This document shows, piece by piece, positions 41,929-51,023 of a stretch of DNA of 64,000 nt; the first letter of the stretch is position 1, and each line of letters opens with the position of its first letter. Made by a program: the position numbers and the translations under genes. The DNA lies in NCBI RefSeq assembly GCF_001898175.1, contig NZ_MKTH01000008.1, positions 186,001-250,000 on the forward strand, in the 5' to 3' direction. The DNA is from Cellulomonas sp. 73-92 (lineage in GTDB: Bacteria > Actinomycetota > Actinomycetes > Actinomycetales > Cellulomonadaceae). The notes beneath the pieces are model-generated. The model did not search any database, was not told the origin of the DNA, and worked only from the letters and a program-made list of their open reading frames with translations.

Positions 41929-43464
41929 ATGACGAGTCCGGTGCCGCGCGCCGCGCTGCCGGCGGAGTGCGCCGCTGCTGATGCGGCGTTCCGTGCCGTC
42001 CTCGGCGTCGCCGGTGGGGCCGACGCGTGGAGCGCGCCGACGCGGCAAGCTGTGCTGGCCTGGCTGTCCGAGCACCGCGACCTCGTGGCAGCCGTCGAGG
42101 GCAAGGTGCTGACCGCGGAGCGCGACGCAGGCACATGGGCGTTGCGCGGTGACCGGGACCTCGCGGGGTTCGTCGGGCGCGAGACGCGAGCCGGCCGCGG
42201 TGCCGGGATGGCCGCCGTGGCGCAGGCCGGGACGCTGGCCGCGATGCCGACCGTCGCGGACGCGCTGGTCGACGGGCCGGTCACCACGACGCACATCGCT
42301 CAGATCACGCGCGCCACCGCGGCCTCTCCCGCGTTGGCTGCCGACCTCGCGACGGCCGAGGGCCAGGAGCGCGTGGTGGAGCTGGCGGGCCGGCTGGACG
42401 GCTCCGCGTTCGGCAAGGCGCTGCAGCAGCTGGGCGCCAGCCTCGACCCGGCGATGCGGCAGCGCACCCACGACGAGCAGCGCGCCAACCGCTTCCTCAA
42501 CCTGACGCACACGCCGTCGGGCACCCTGCTCAAGGGCCGGCTGGACACGGTCGTCGGGCACGAGCTGGGCAAGGCGCTGCAGGCGCTGAGCCCCCGGCCG
42601 ACGATCGACGACGAGCGGACCGGCGAGCAGCGCCGGGCCGACGCCCTGGCGACGATGGTCCGCCGCGTGCTGGGCGACAAGGACACGATGCCCGGCGCGG
42701 TCGCACCCGTGCAGGCCGTCCTCACGCTCAGCCAGGAGACGTGGGCGGCGCTCCGGACAGCCCGGGACGGGGCCCCTCCCGCGCACCCCACTCCTCGCGC
42801 GGACGCCGCCGCGGCGGCTCGTCGTCACCCGCCGAGCGCGGGCGATCACCACAGCGCCGCCCCGCAGTCACCGTCAGCCCCGGCGGCCGGCGATGACCAC
42901 GCGGAGCCGGACCCGAGCGACACGGACCTGTCACGCCATGGCCCGGCGACGCCGGGGTCGGCGGCCGACCTGGTCAGCCGTCTGCGCGGCGTCGAACCGG
43001 TCACCGACGAGTCCGGGCAGGCCTGGCCGGCGTCCGAGATCGCCCGTGCCCTGTGCGACTGCGCCCTGACCCGGGCCGTCGTCGGCGCCAAGGACGCCGA
43101 CCTTAACCTCGGCCGAGAGGCGCGGGGCTTCAAGCGTCAGCACTGGATGGCCCTCTACGCGGCCGGCATCAGCGGCTGCTCGATCCTCGGCTGCGGCATG
43201 CCGCTGGCCGACACCGAGCTGCACCATGTCGCCTGGTGGTACGAGCACGGCGGGCGAACCGATCTCGCGAACTGCCTGCCGTACTGCTCCTTCCACCACC
43301 ACGAGATCCATCGCAAGGGCATCGTGGTCAACCGGTTGCCGGACGGTCGCGTCGAGCATCGGTACCCCGACGGCCGTGTCTACGGCGAGGCGCCACCCGA
43401 TGCACGGCCGCGCCCCGCGGCCGACGATCCGCCCGTCGACCTCCTCGGGCTCCTCTCCGCCTGA
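41929..43464 (+). CDS. DUF222 and HNH endonuclease domain protein (13E12 type)
   Basis: A 511-residue protein. The N-terminal 300 residues are the helical DUF222 domain of the mycobacterial REP13E12 family (AVLAWLSEHRDLVAAVEGK, LAGFVGRETRAGRG). A Pro/Ala/His-rich linker follows. The C-terminus is an HNH nuclease with CSILGCGMP, ELHHVAWWYEHGGRTDLAN and CSFHHHEIH. ATG 41929 is chosen over 41908 because AGGGGGT lies 8 bases upstream. The promoter and LexA box predict induction by DNA damage, as for some 13E12 copies in M. tuberculosis. Only one copy is in the window. Confidence 0.88.
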   Translation: MTSPVPRAALPAECAAADAAFRAVLGVAGGADAWSAPTRQAVLAWLSEHRDLVAAVEGKVLTAERDAGTWALRGDRDLAGFVGRETRAGRGAGMAAVAQAGTLAAMPTVADALVDGPVTTTHIAQITRATAASPALAADLATAEGQERVVELAGRLDGSAFGKALQQLGASLDPAMRQRTHDEQRANRFLNLTHTPSGTLLKGRLDTVVGHELGKALQALSPRPTIDDERTGEQRRADALATMVRRVLGDKDTMPGAVAPVQAVLTLSQETWAALRTARDGAPPAHPTPRADAAAAARRHPPSAGDHHSAAPQSPSAPAAGDDHAEPDPSDTDLSRHGPATPGSAADLVSRLRGVEPVTDESGQAWPASEIARALCDCALTRAVVGAKDADLNLGREARGFKRQHWMALYAAGISGCSILGCGMPLADTELHHVAWWYEHGGRTDLANCLPYCSFHHHEIHRKGIVVNRLPDGRVEHRYPDGRVYGEAPPDARPRPAADDPPVDLLGLLSA

Positions 43465-43514
43465 CCCCGCTGGATCGGCGCGCGCGGCGCCGTGGTCGGC
43501 GGCCGGCTCGCCGT

Positions 43515-44315
43515 TCAGCCGAGGTCGTAGTCGACGACGAGCGGAGCGTGGTCGCTGAAGCGCTCCGTGTAGCTGGGCGCGCGGTCGATCGTCGCCTTGA
43601 CCGCACGCTCGCCGAGCCGGGGCGTGGCCATCTGGTAGTCGATGCGCCACCCGGCGTCGGTGTCGAACGCCTTGCCGCGCCAGGACCACCACGTGTACGG
43701 GCCGGGGCCGTCCCCGCCGAGCCGCCGGCCGACGTCGTGCCACCCGAGCTCGTCGAACCATCGGTCGAGGTAGGCGCGCTCCCCCGGCAGGAAGCCCGCG
43801 TGCGTGAGGTTGCCCTTCCAGTTCTTCAGGTCGACCTCGCGGTGCGCGATGTTGAGGTCGCCCGCGACGACGGCGAGACCGCCGTCGTCGGAGATCGCCG
43901 CCATGCGTGAGGTCACCGCTTCGAGGAACGCGTACTTCTCGTCCATCGACGCCGTGCCCGCGGTCCCGGAGTGCACGTAGACCGACGCCACCGTGAGCGC
44001 CTCTCCGCCGGGGAGCTCGAGGTCGGCCTCCACCCAGCGCCCGGAGTCGCCGGGCGCTCCGGTGCCGATGCCGATCCGGATCGCCCGCATCGGCAGCCGC
44101 GACGCGATCGCGACACCGGCGCGCCCCTTGGCCTCCGCCGCCTCGTGGGCGAGGTGCCACTCGTCGCGCGCGAGGTGGTCGGCGAGGATCTCGTCGTCCG
44201 CGCGGACCTCCTGCAGCAGCAGCACGTCCGGGCCCGACGAGGCCAGCCACGCGCCCATCCCCCGGCGGAAGGCCGCCCGGATGCCGTTGACGTTGACCGA
44301 CGCGACCCGCAGCAC
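43515..44315 (-). CDS. xthA: exodeoxyribonuclease III
   Basis: A 266-residue exonuclease/AP endonuclease of the endonuclease-exonuclease-phosphatase fold. VASVNVNGIRAAFRRG, LLLQEVRA, GDLNIAHREVDLKN and FSDHAPLVVDYDL place all catalytic residues (Asn, Glu, Asp-x-Asn, Asp-His). It repairs abasic sites. The GTG start has AGGA 8 bases upstream. It is convergent with the SOS-controlled HNH gene; no LexA box of its own was noticed. Confidence 0.95.
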   Translation of the reverse strand: MLRVASVNVNGIRAAFRRGMGAWLASSGPDVLLLQEVRADDEILADHLARDEWHLAHEAAEAKGRAGVAIASRLPMRAIRIGIGTGAPGDSGRWVEADLELPGGEALTVASVYVHSGTAGTASMDEKYAFLEAVTSRMAAISDDGGLAVVAGDLNIAHREVDLKNWKGNLTHAGFLPGERAYLDRWFDELGWHDVGRRLGGDGPGPYTWWSWRGKAFDTDAGWRIDYQMATPRLGERAVKATIDRAPSYTERFSDHAPLVVDYDLG

Positions 44316-44438
44316 CCGGACATCCTGCAGGACGTCACCGACACCCCGCCGATCCGTCCGCTGACGGTGGCGCCGCCCCGGCTGTCTGGAAGCCGGGAGG
44401 TGGGGCGCGGCGCGAGTGCCACCCCTCCTGGCCCGACC

Positions 44439-44918
44439 TCAGGAGCCGGCGTAGGCCGCCTGGAGCGCTGCGACGTCGAGCTTGCCCATCGACAGCATGG
44501 CGGCGGTGGCCCGCTGGACGCCCGCCGGGTCGGGCCCCCACATCACCTCCATGAGCTGGCGAGGCACCACCTGCCAGGACACGCCGAAGCGGTCACGCAA
44601 CCACCCGCAGGGCCCCGGTCGCCCGCCGTCGGCGGTCAGGATCTCCCAGTAGTGGTCCACCTCGTCCTGCCCGTCGACCGAGAGGAGCACCGAGAAGGCG
44701 TCGTCGAGCGCCAGGCCCGGCCCCGCGGACAGGAAGGTGAACGGCACCCCGGCGAGGTCGAGCTCGACGACGTACGGGCTCCCGGGCGGCGCGCCCGGCA
44801 CTCCCTCGGGCGCCGTCGCCACGCTCGTGATGCGGGTGTCCGGGATCACCCGCTCGTAGAACCGGGCGGCCTCGTAGCCGTTGTCGTCGAACCAGAGGTG
44901 GGCGCGGACCGCAACCAT
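44439..44918 (-). CDS. VOC family (PhnB-like) protein
   Basis: A 159-residue protein of the glyoxalase/bleomycin-resistance superfamily, in the subgroup once labelled 3-demethylubiquinone methyltransferase-like. LWFDDNGYEAARFYERVIPD opens the first beta-alpha-beta repeat, and GWLRDRFGVSWQVVPRQL closes the second. The substrate is unknown. A clear GAGGAGG precedes the start. Confidence 0.85.
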   Translation of the reverse strand: MVAVRAHLWFDDNGYEAARFYERVIPDTRITSVATAPEGVPGAPPGSPYVVELDLAGVPFTFLSAGPGLALDDAFSVLLSVDGQDEVDHYWEILTADGGRPGPCGWLRDRFGVSWQVVPRQLMEVMWGPDPAGVQRATAAMLSMGKLDVAALQAAYAGS

Positions 44919-44993
44919 GGGTGCCTCCTCGTCGTGGGCCCGTCCATGGTCGCCCGCGCCCGCCGATCCGACGACCGGAGGGCCGGCCGCACG

Positions 44994-45875
44994 TCACCCC
45001 AGGGAGCGCTCGGCGGCCTCCACGACGTTGGCCAGGAGCATCGCCCGCGTCATCGGCCCGACCCCGCCCGGGTTGGGCGACACCCACGCCGCCACCTCCC
45101 GCACCGAGGGGTCGACATCGCCCGCCACGCGGGACTTCCCCGTGACCGGGTCCGTCACACGGGAGACGCCGACGTCGACGACGACCGCGCCCGGCTTCAC
45201 CATGTCGGCCGTGACGATCGACGGCACGCCCGCCGCGGCCACGATGACGTCGGCCGAGCGGGTGTGCGCGGCGAGGTCGGCCGTCCCGGTGTGGGTGAGC
45301 GTCACCGTCGCGTTGACGGCGCGCCGCGTCAGCAGCAGGCCGATCGACCGGCCGACGGTCACGCCCCGCCCGACGACGACGACGTCGGCCCCGTGCAGCG
45401 AGACGCCATGGCGGGTGAGCAGCTCGAGGATCCCGCGCGGCGTGCACGGCAGCGGTGACGTCAGCGGCTCGTTGACCCGCAGCACCAGCCGGCCGAGGTT
45501 CGTCGGATGGAGCCCGTCGGCGTCCTTGGCCGGGTCGATGAGCTCGATCGCGCGCTGCGCGTCGAGCCCGCGCGGCAGCGGCAGCTGGACGATGAACCCC
45601 GTGCACGCCGGGTCGTCGTTCAGCCGCCGGATCGCCGCCTCGACCTCGTCCTGCGACGCGGTGGCCGGCAGGTCCTCCCGGATCGAGGCGATGCCGACCT
45701 CCGCACAGTCGCGGTGCTTGCCGGCGACGTAGATCTGCGACCCCGGGTCGTCGCCGACGAGCAGCGTGCCCAGGCCGGGCCGCACGCCACGCTCGGCGAG
45801 GGCCGCGACGCGGACGCGCAGCTCGTCCTTGATGGCGGCGGCGGTCGCCTTCCCGTCGAGGAGGGCGGCCGTCAT
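44994..45875 (-). CDS. folD: methylenetetrahydrofolate dehydrogenase/cyclohydrolase
   Basis: A 293-residue bifunctional enzyme interconverting 5,10-methylene- and 10-formyl-tetrahydrofolate. [14 protein letters not shown] carries the catalytic Lys, [11 protein letters not shown] and the [11 protein letters not shown] loop are conserved, and [12 protein letters not shown] binds NADP. The ATG overlaps the glyA stop by one base, so the two are coupled and share the ZTP riboswitch. With purU nearby, the locus controls one-carbon folate units for purine synthesis. Confidence 0.95.
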   Translation of the reverse strand: MTAALLDGKATAAAIKDELRVRVAALAERGVRPGLGTLLVGDDPGSQIYVAGKHRDCAEVGIASIREDLPATASQDEVEAAIRRLNDDPACTGFIVQLPLPRGLDAQRAIELIDPAKDADGLHPTNLGRLVLRVNEPLTSPLPCTPRGILELLTRHGVSLHGADVVVVGRGVTVGRSIGLLLTRRAVNATVTLTHTGTADLAAHTRSADVIVAAAGVPSIVTADMVKPGAVVVDVGVSRVTDPVTGKSRVAGDVDPSVREVAAWVSPNPGGVGPMTRAMLLANVVEAAERSLG

Positions 45876-47152
45876 CAGTACTGCTTCAGGTCGGCGTAGA
45901 GCGGGAACGCCTCGGCGAGCTTCGCCACCCGGGCTCGCAGCGCCGTGACGTCCGTCGCGGCACCGCCGACGAGCGCGGTGGCGATGATGTCGGCCACCTC
46001 GGTGAACTCGACATCGCCGAAGCCCCGCGTCGCGAGCGCGGGCGTGCCGATCCGCAGGCCCGAGGTGACTCGCGGCGGGCGCGGGTCGAACGGCACCGCG
46101 TTGCGGTTGACCGTGATGCCGGCGTCGTGGAGCAGGTCCTCGGCCTGCTGGCCGTCGAGCGGCGAGTTGCGCAGGTCGACGAGGACCAGGTGGACGTCCG
46201 TGCCGCCGGTCAGGACGTCGACGCCGGCCGCGGTGACGTCGGGTGCAGTGAGCCGGTCGGCGATGATCTTCGCGCCGGACAGCGTGCGCTCCTGCCGGTC
46301 CCGGAACTCGTCGGTCGCCGCGATCTTGAACGCGACGGCCTTGGCCGCGACCACGTGCATGAGCGGACCGCCCTGCTGGCCCGGGAACACGGCGGAGTCG
46401 ATCTTCTTCGCCCACTCGGCCTTGGACAGGATGAAGCCGGAGCGTGGCCCGCCGATCGTCTTGTGCACGGTCGAGGACACGACGTCCGAGTAGGGCACGG
46501 GCGACGGGTGCAGGCCGGCGGCGACGAGGCCGGCGAAGTGCGCCATGTCGACCCAGAGCTTCGCGCCGACCTCGTCGGCGATGGCACGGAACGCCGCGAA
46601 GTCCAGGTGCCGCGGGTAGGCCGACCAGCCGCCGATGATCACCTCGGGGCGGTGCCGCAGCGCGGCCTCCCGCACGGCCTCGGGCTCGATCCGGTACGTC
46701 TGCGGGTCGACGCCGTACGCGGCGACGTCGTAGAGCCGGCCGGAGAAGTTGATCTTCATGCCGTGCGTCAGGTGGCCGCCGTGGGACAGCTCGAGGCCGA
46801 GGATCCGGTCGCCCGCGGTGGCGAGGGCGTGCAGCACGGCCGCGTTCGCCGTGGCGCCCGAGTGGGGCTGGACGTTGGCGTGCTCGGCGCCGAACAGCGC
46901 CTTGGCGCGGTCGATCGCGATGTTCTCGGCGATGTCGACCTGCTCGCAGCCGCCGTAGTACCGGTGGCCGGGGTAGCCCTCGGCGTACTTGTTCGTCAGC
47001 ACCGAGCCGGTGGCCTGCAGCACCGCACGCGGCACGAAGTTCTCCGAGGCGATCATCTCGAGCGTGCCCTGCTGACGCGCGAGCTCACCGTCGAGGACGG
47101 CGGCGATGTCGGGGTCGACCTCGGACAGGCCCTGGTCGAGGAGGTTGGTCAT
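45875..47152 (-). CDS. glyA: serine hydroxymethyltransferase
   Basis: A 425-residue PLP enzyme making glycine and methylene-THF from serine. [32 protein letters not shown] and the PLP-Lys motif [16 protein letters not shown] are all present. ATG 47152 has GGGAG 10 bases upstream; the track extension to 47353 runs through the riboswitch. First gene of the glyA-folD operon. Confidence 0.97.
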   Translation of the reverse strand: MTNLLDQGLSEVDPDIAAVLDGELARQQGTLEMIASENFVPRAVLQATGSVLTNKYAEGYPGHRYYGGCEQVDIAENIAIDRAKALFGAEHANVQPHSGATANAAVLHALATAGDRILGLELSHGGHLTHGMKINFSGRLYDVAAYGVDPQTYRIEPEAVREAALRHRPEVIIGGWSAYPRHLDFAAFRAIADEVGAKLWVDMAHFAGLVAAGLHPSPVPYSDVVSSTVHKTIGGPRSGFILSKAEWAKKIDSAVFPGQQGGPLMHVVAAKAVAFKIAATDEFRDRQERTLSGAKIIADRLTAPDVTAAGVDVLTGGTDVHLVLVDLRNSPLDGQQAEDLLHDAGITVNRNAVPFDPRPPRVTSGLRIGTPALATRGFGDVEFTEVADIIATALVGGAATDVTALRARVAKLAEAFPLYADLKQY

Positions 47153-47175
47153 GGCGGCGCTCCCGTGGCAGTCGG

Positions 47176-47203
47176 GGTGTGCGGGCGGGTCGACCCGCAC
47201 ACC
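47176..47203 (-). terminator. 10-bp hairpin downstream of the ZTP aptamer (expression platform candidate)
   Basis: GGTGTGCGGG and CCCGCACACC pair perfectly around an 8-base loop, 21 bases after the aptamer and 24 bases before the glyA start. The upstream CACAC just before it can compete for GTGTG. No U-tract follows. Confidence 0.5.
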
Positions 47204-47220
47204 GTGGTGTGTGGCGACCG

Positions 47221-47300
47221 CCGGGCCCAGGCGTCCGACCCGCAGTCCTGCTGCTTCGTCGCTCCCCGGTGGGAACCCACCTTGCGCCAGTCGCGACGGC
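47221..47300 (-). ncRNA. ZTP (pfl) riboswitch controlling glyA-folD
   Basis: The minus-strand RNA reads CGTCGCGACTGGCG, then GGTGGG-TT-CCCACC, then GGGGAGCGACG, and after a variable linker GCCTGGGC. These are the conserved blocks of the pfl motif, in the right order and with the outer CGUCGC/GCGACG stem intact. ZTP riboswitches turn on one-carbon and purine genes when 10-formyl-THF is short. glyA and folD are classic targets. Confidence 0.92.
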
Positions 47301-47303
47301 GTC

Positions 47304-47309
47304 AGCCTA
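47304..47309 (-). promoter_or_regulatory. -10 box of glyA-folD
   Basis: TAGGCT lies just before the riboswitch, placing the transcription start at about 47297, the first base of the aptamer. The -35 is unclear. Confidence 0.5.
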
Positions 47310-47374
47310 CCAACCCACGGCCCGCGGCCGGCGCCTCGATTGCCGCCAGCCACGCGCGCAGGAGCTCCACGGCG

Positions 47375-48124
47375 CTACGTGGCGGCCCAGAGCCGCCGGT
47401 AGTAGTCCGTGCGCTCGTCGTCGGGCGCGACGCCGTACGCCTCGAGCAGCACGCCGTCCCAGCCGGGCCCGTAGTTCCACTCCAGGCTCCACGTCGCCAC
47501 GGCGAGGTCCGCCCAGCGGTCGGCGACGCCGAGGGCGCCGAGGTCGACGTGACCGGTCCAGTGGCCGGCGTCGTCCAGCAGCGTGTTGGGCGCGCACGGG
47601 TCGCCGTGGCAGACGACGAGCCGGTCGACCGGTGGCGGCGCACCCAGGCCCGCACGGGCCGACGACGAGCCGGAGCGCCGTTCGTCGGCACGTGCGAGCC
47701 GCGCCGCGACGCCCCAGTCGAACGGGCACGGCCCCACCGGCAGCGCCGCGTGGAGGGCCTGCAGCCCCTCCCCGATCGCCCGGGCGGCGACGGCCGGCGC
47801 GGCCAGCCACCGCGGGGACACCGCCGACGAGCCCGGCATCGCGGCGGTGACCAGCCACGTCCCCTCGTCGTCGGTGCCCGACCCGAGCACGGCGGGCACC
47901 GGGGTGTACGCGGCCGCCCACGCGAGGCGCGCCGCCTCGTCCGCCGGCTCGATCCCCGTACCTGCGGGCTGCCACTTGACGTACCGACCCGGGATCGCGA
48001 AGGTCACTCCCCCGAGCTCGTTGCGCCACACCGCCTCGACCGACGACGAGCCCGCGAGCGCGGCCACCGCCGCCGGGACCGACACCGCCCCCTCGGGCGG
48101 GCCGGCGACCAACCGCGCGGTCAC
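47375..48124 (-). CDS. aminoglycoside 3'-phosphotransferase-like protein
   Basis: A 249-residue APH(3') family protein, close to the usual 260-270 residues. VVCHGDPCAPNTLLD holds the catalytic Asp and metal Asn, and GHVDLGALGVADRWADLAVA the second metal Asp in the APH(3') pattern; RYVKWQP includes the ATP-binding Lys. The C-terminal EAYGVAPDDERTDYYRRLW is also family-like. It could modify aminoglycosides or an endogenous sugar. The GTG start overlaps the GNAT gene stop (GTGA). Confidence 0.85.
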   Translation of the reverse strand: MTARLVAGPPEGAVSVPAAVAALAGSSSVEAVWRNELGGVTFAIPGRYVKWQPAGTGIEPADEAARLAWAAAYTPVPAVLGSGTDDEGTWLVTAAMPGSSAVSPRWLAAPAVAARAIGEGLQALHAALPVGPCPFDWGVAARLARADERRSGSSSARAGLGAPPPVDRLVVCHGDPCAPNTLLDDAGHWTGHVDLGALGVADRWADLAVATWSLEWNYGPGWDGVLLEAYGVAPDDERTDYYRRLWAAT

Positions 48125-48630
48125 GACGTCGGGGCGTCGTCCTCGGCGGCGTCGTCGCCCAGCAGCTTGCGCAGGTACGCGTAGGTGAGGTCGCCGGCCG
48201 TCTGGTCGTTCTGATACTCGTAGCCGCGCTTCTGGTACATCGCGATGTTGTGCAGAGAGTCGCGCGAGGTGAAGATCCACACCTCCTGCGTGCCCTCGGG
48301 CAGGTGCGTGACGATCTCGTTGAGCAGCCGGGTGCCGATGCCGCGTCCCTGGACGTCCGGGGCCACCGCGAAGCGACCCAGCGTCGCCTTCGTGCCCTCG
48401 ACGAGCACGCGGATGGAGGCCACCAGGCGGTGCCCGGCCCACGCGCCGAGCGTGACCACGTCGTCGCGCGCCAGGTCGGCCCGCAGCTCGTCGAGCGTCT
48501 GGGTCAGCGGCGGGATGTTGACGTCACCGATGAGCCGCGCCTCGGTGACGAAGGCGGCGCGCCGCAGCGTCAGCAGCTCTCCCGCGTCGTCGTCGGTCAC
48601 GGGGCGGATGTCGAGCTCGTCGTCCGTCAT
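48121..48630 (-). CDS. GNAT family N-acetyltransferase
   Basis: About 169 residues. RFAVAPDVQGRGIGTRLLNE is the acetyl-CoA binding motif A, and NIAMYQKRGYEYQ is motif B. The substrate is unknown. ATG 48630 (MTDDELDIRP) is preferred as the common family start; ATG 48639 adds three residues. It is translationally coupled to the downstream APH(3')-like gene and divergent from purU. Confidence 0.85.
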   Translation of the reverse strand: MTDDELDIRPVTDDDAGELLTLRRAAFVTEARLIGDVNIPPLTQTLDELRADLARDDVVTLGAWAGHRLVASIRVLVEGTKATLGRFAVAPDVQGRGIGTRLLNEIVTHLPEGTQEVWIFTSRDSLHNIAMYQKRGYEYQNDQTAGDLTYAYLRKLLGDDAAEDDAPTS

Positions 48631-48664
48631 GCGCCCCATCGTTTCAGGTGAGCAGCCGGGGCAC

Positions 48665-48670
48665 TACTCT
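48665..48670 (+). promoter_or_regulatory. -10 box of purU, leaderless type
   Basis: TACTCT ends 8 bases before the purU GTG; no Shine-Dalgarno is seen. Confidence 0.45.
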
Positions 48671-48678
48671 CGGGCCTC

Positions 48679-49530
48679 GTGTCCGAGCCGACCGACTGGG
48701 TTCTCACCCTGTCCTGCCCCGACCGCCCCGGCATCGTCGCGGCGGTGGCCGGGCTGATCGCCGAGCACGGCGGGAACATCACCGAGTCCCAGCAGTTCGG
48801 GGACCCCGAGACCGGGCAGTTCTTCATGCGGGTCCAGGTCACCGCGACCGCCTCGTACGACGACCTCGCCGGCGCCTTCGGCGCGCTGGCACCCCGGTTC
48901 GCCATGGACTGGTCGCTGGACGTCGCCGGCCGGCCGGTGCGCACGCTCGTCATGGTGTCCACGGCCGCGCACTGCCTCAACGACCTGGCGTTCCGGCAGC
49001 GCTCCGAGGGCCTGCCGATCGACCTGGTGGCCGTCGTCTCCAACCACGAGACGCTGCGGCCGCTGGCCGACTTCTACGGCATCGGCTTCCACCACGTGCC
49101 CGTGACGCCGGACACGAAGGCCGCCGCCGAGACGCGGCTGCAGGCGCTGGTCGACGAGCTCGACGTCGAGCTCGTCGTGCTCGCCCGGTACATGCAGGTG
49201 CTGTCCGACGACTTCTGCGCGCGCCTGCCCGGCCGGATCATCAACATCCACCACTCGTTCCTGCCGTCGTTCAAGGGCGCCCGCCCCTACCAGCAGGCGC
49301 ACACGCGCGGCGTCAAGCTCATCGGCGCCACCGCGCACTACGTGACCGCCGCCCTCGACGAGGGGCCGATCATCGAGCAGGACGTCGAGCGCGTCGACCA
49401 CAACCGCACGGTGGCCGACCTCGTCCGCCTGGGGCAGGACGTCGAGCGCCGCGCCCTGGCGCGCGCCGTGCGCTGGCACGCGGAGCACCGCGTGCTGCTC
49501 GACGGCCCGAAGACGATCGTCTTCCGCTGA
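48679..49530 (+). CDS. purU: formyltetrahydrofolate deformylase
   Basis: A 283-residue enzyme releasing formate from 10-formyl-THF. An N-terminal ACT domain (VLTLSCPDRPGIVAAVAGLI) precedes the formyltransferase fold with SNHETLRPLADFYGI, INIHHSFLPSFKGARPY (catalytic Asn-His) and GATAHYVTAALDEGPII. The GTG start fits the -10 box. With glyA and folD within 4 kb this adds to a one-carbon folate neighbourhood. Confidence 0.95.
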   Translation: MSEPTDWVLTLSCPDRPGIVAAVAGLIAEHGGNITESQQFGDPETGQFFMRVQVTATASYDDLAGAFGALAPRFAMDWSLDVAGRPVRTLVMVSTAAHCLNDLAFRQRSEGLPIDLVAVVSNHETLRPLADFYGIGFHHVPVTPDTKAAAETRLQALVDELDVELVVLARYMQVLSDDFCARLPGRIINIHHSFLPSFKGARPYQQAHTRGVKLIGATAHYVTAALDEGPIIEQDVERVDHNRTVADLVRLGQDVERRALARAVRWHAEHRVLLDGPKTIVFR

Positions 49531-49667
49531 CGACCGCCGAGGGCGCCCACCGGACCCCTCGCGATCACCCCTCACCGGCGCCGGCCGCCGCAGCCTCGTG
49601 CCCGGCGCCTGCCGTCACGGCCCTGCACGCCACGTCGACCGTGGCCACGACGACCGGCGGAACACGC

Positions 49668-49710
49668 GTCGGCGGCCCGCCCCCCACGAGGTGGGGAACG
49701 GGCCGCCGAC
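49668..49710. terminator. bidirectional hairpin terminator between purU and the sugar ABC array
   Basis: GTCGGCGGCCCG (49668-49679) pairs perfectly with CGGGCCGCCGAC (49699-49710), with an inner CCCCAC/GTGGGG stem. It serves the convergent purU and SBP1 genes. The remainder of the 232-base gap shows nothing else. Confidence 0.8.
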
Positions 49711-49762
49711 GGAACCGATCAGGTCACGGCGCTCGGGACATCAGTCCCGCGGGCCGCTCAGA

Positions 49763-50959
49763 TCACTTGTGCGTCTTGCAGTAGTCCGTGGCGAGGGCCG
49801 CGGCCGACGCGCTCGGGCTCGTGGTCGGGTCGTACGCGGTGCAGACGTTCGCCTGCGTCACGAGGACCGGGGCCAGCAGGAAGGACGGCACGATCTTGTT
49901 GCCGTTGTTGTACGACTTCGTGTCGTTGACCGTGACCGGCTTGCCGGCCGAGATGTCCTTGAGCACGGAGACGACCTGGGTCACGAACTTGCCGGTGTCC
50001 TTGTTGATCGTCGAGTACTGCGTGCCGTCGGCGATGAGCGGGATCGAGGCGACCTCGGAGTCCTGGCCGGTGATGACCGGGTTCGGCAGACCGGCGTTCT
50101 TCACGGAGGTCAGCGCCGCACGAGCCAGCGTGTCGTTCGGGGACAGGATGCCGTTGAGCTTGGTGCCGCCGGTGTAGTTCGCAGCCAGGATCGCGTCCAT
50201 GCGCGTCTGGGCGTTCTGCGCCTGCCAACCCTGGGTCGCGGCCTGCGACTGGGTCTTCTGGCCCGACAGGATCTTCAGCGTGCCGTCATCGATCTTCGGC
50301 TGCAGGACGCTCATGGCGCCCTCGAAGAACGGCTTCGAGTTCGAGTCGTCGTTCGAGCCGGCGATCAGCTCAATGTTCCAGGGCGACGCGCCCTCCTTGG
50401 CCTTCAGGCCGTCGAGGAGCGCCTGCCCCTGCAGCTGACCGACCTTGTAGTTGTCGTACGCCATGTACATGTCGATGTTGGGCGTGTTCGTCAGCAGGCG
50501 GTCGTACGCGATGACCGAGATGCCCGCGTCCTTGGCGGCCTGCAGCTGGCTGCCCAGCTGCGAACCGTCGATCGCGCCGATGACGAGAACCTTCGCGCCG
50601 GCCGTGATCATGGCCTGGATCTGGTTCTGCTGGTCGGTCACGCCGCCGTTGGCGTAGTTGACCATCGGCTTGAAGCCCGCCGCGGTCAGCTGGTCGGTGA
50701 AGAGCTGACCGGCGAGGACCCAGTTCTCGGACGTCTTCTGGGGCAGCGAGACACCGACCGTGGAGCCGGCCGGGAAGGCGGGCAGCGAGATCGTGTCGCC
50801 GGAGGCGCCGCCGCCGCTGGTGGTGGTGGCAGAGGCCGCCGGCGTGGAACCCCCCGTCGTCGCGGTCGTGTTGCCGGTGTTGTTGTTGGACGAACAACCC
50901 GCCAAGGCCAGCGCTGCGACAGCGCCGAGGGCCGCGACGGAGATCGCGAACTTCCTCAT
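49763..50959 (-). CDS. chvE: multiple-monosaccharide ABC transporter substrate-binding lipoprotein 1 (ChvE-like)
   Basis: A 398-residue lipoprotein. The signal LALAGCSSN gives a lipidated Cys; a Thr/Ser/Gly linker leads into a type I periplasmic-binding fold with VGVSLPQKTSENW, VLVIGAIDGSQLG, VIAYDRLLTNTPNIDMYMAYDN and VITGQDSEVASIPLI. This matches the ChvE/XylF group for glucose, galactose, xylose or arabinose. ATG 50959 has AGAGGAGAG upstream; the track start adds 13 residues. Last gene of the ROK1-mmsA1-mmsB1-SBP1 set. Confidence 0.92.
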   Translation of the reverse strand: MRKFAISVAALGAVAALALAGCSSNNNTGNTTATTGGSTPAASATTTSGGGASGDTISLPAFPAGSTVGVSLPQKTSENWVLAGQLFTDQLTAAGFKPMVNYANGGVTDQQNQIQAMITAGAKVLVIGAIDGSQLGSQLQAAKDAGISVIAYDRLLTNTPNIDMYMAYDNYKVGQLQGQALLDGLKAKEGASPWNIELIAGSNDDSNSKPFFEGAMSVLQPKIDDGTLKILSGQKTQSQAATQGWQAQNAQTRMDAILAANYTGGTKLNGILSPNDTLARAALTSVKNAGLPNPVITGQDSEVASIPLIADGTQYSTINKDTGKFVTQVVSVLKDISAGKPVTVNDTKSYNNGNKIVPSFLLAPVLVTQANVCTAYDPTTSPSASAAALATDYCKTHK

Positions 50960-51023
50960 TCTTCTCTCCTCTTTAACTGGTGAATCACCGTTGATCACAC
51001 GTTCCGCAGCTGCCCGACGCCGA

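Noticed and set aside
41626-43464. Mobile element carrying the HNH gene
   Set aside because: No flanking repeats, integrase or composition break; single DUF222-HNH copy only.
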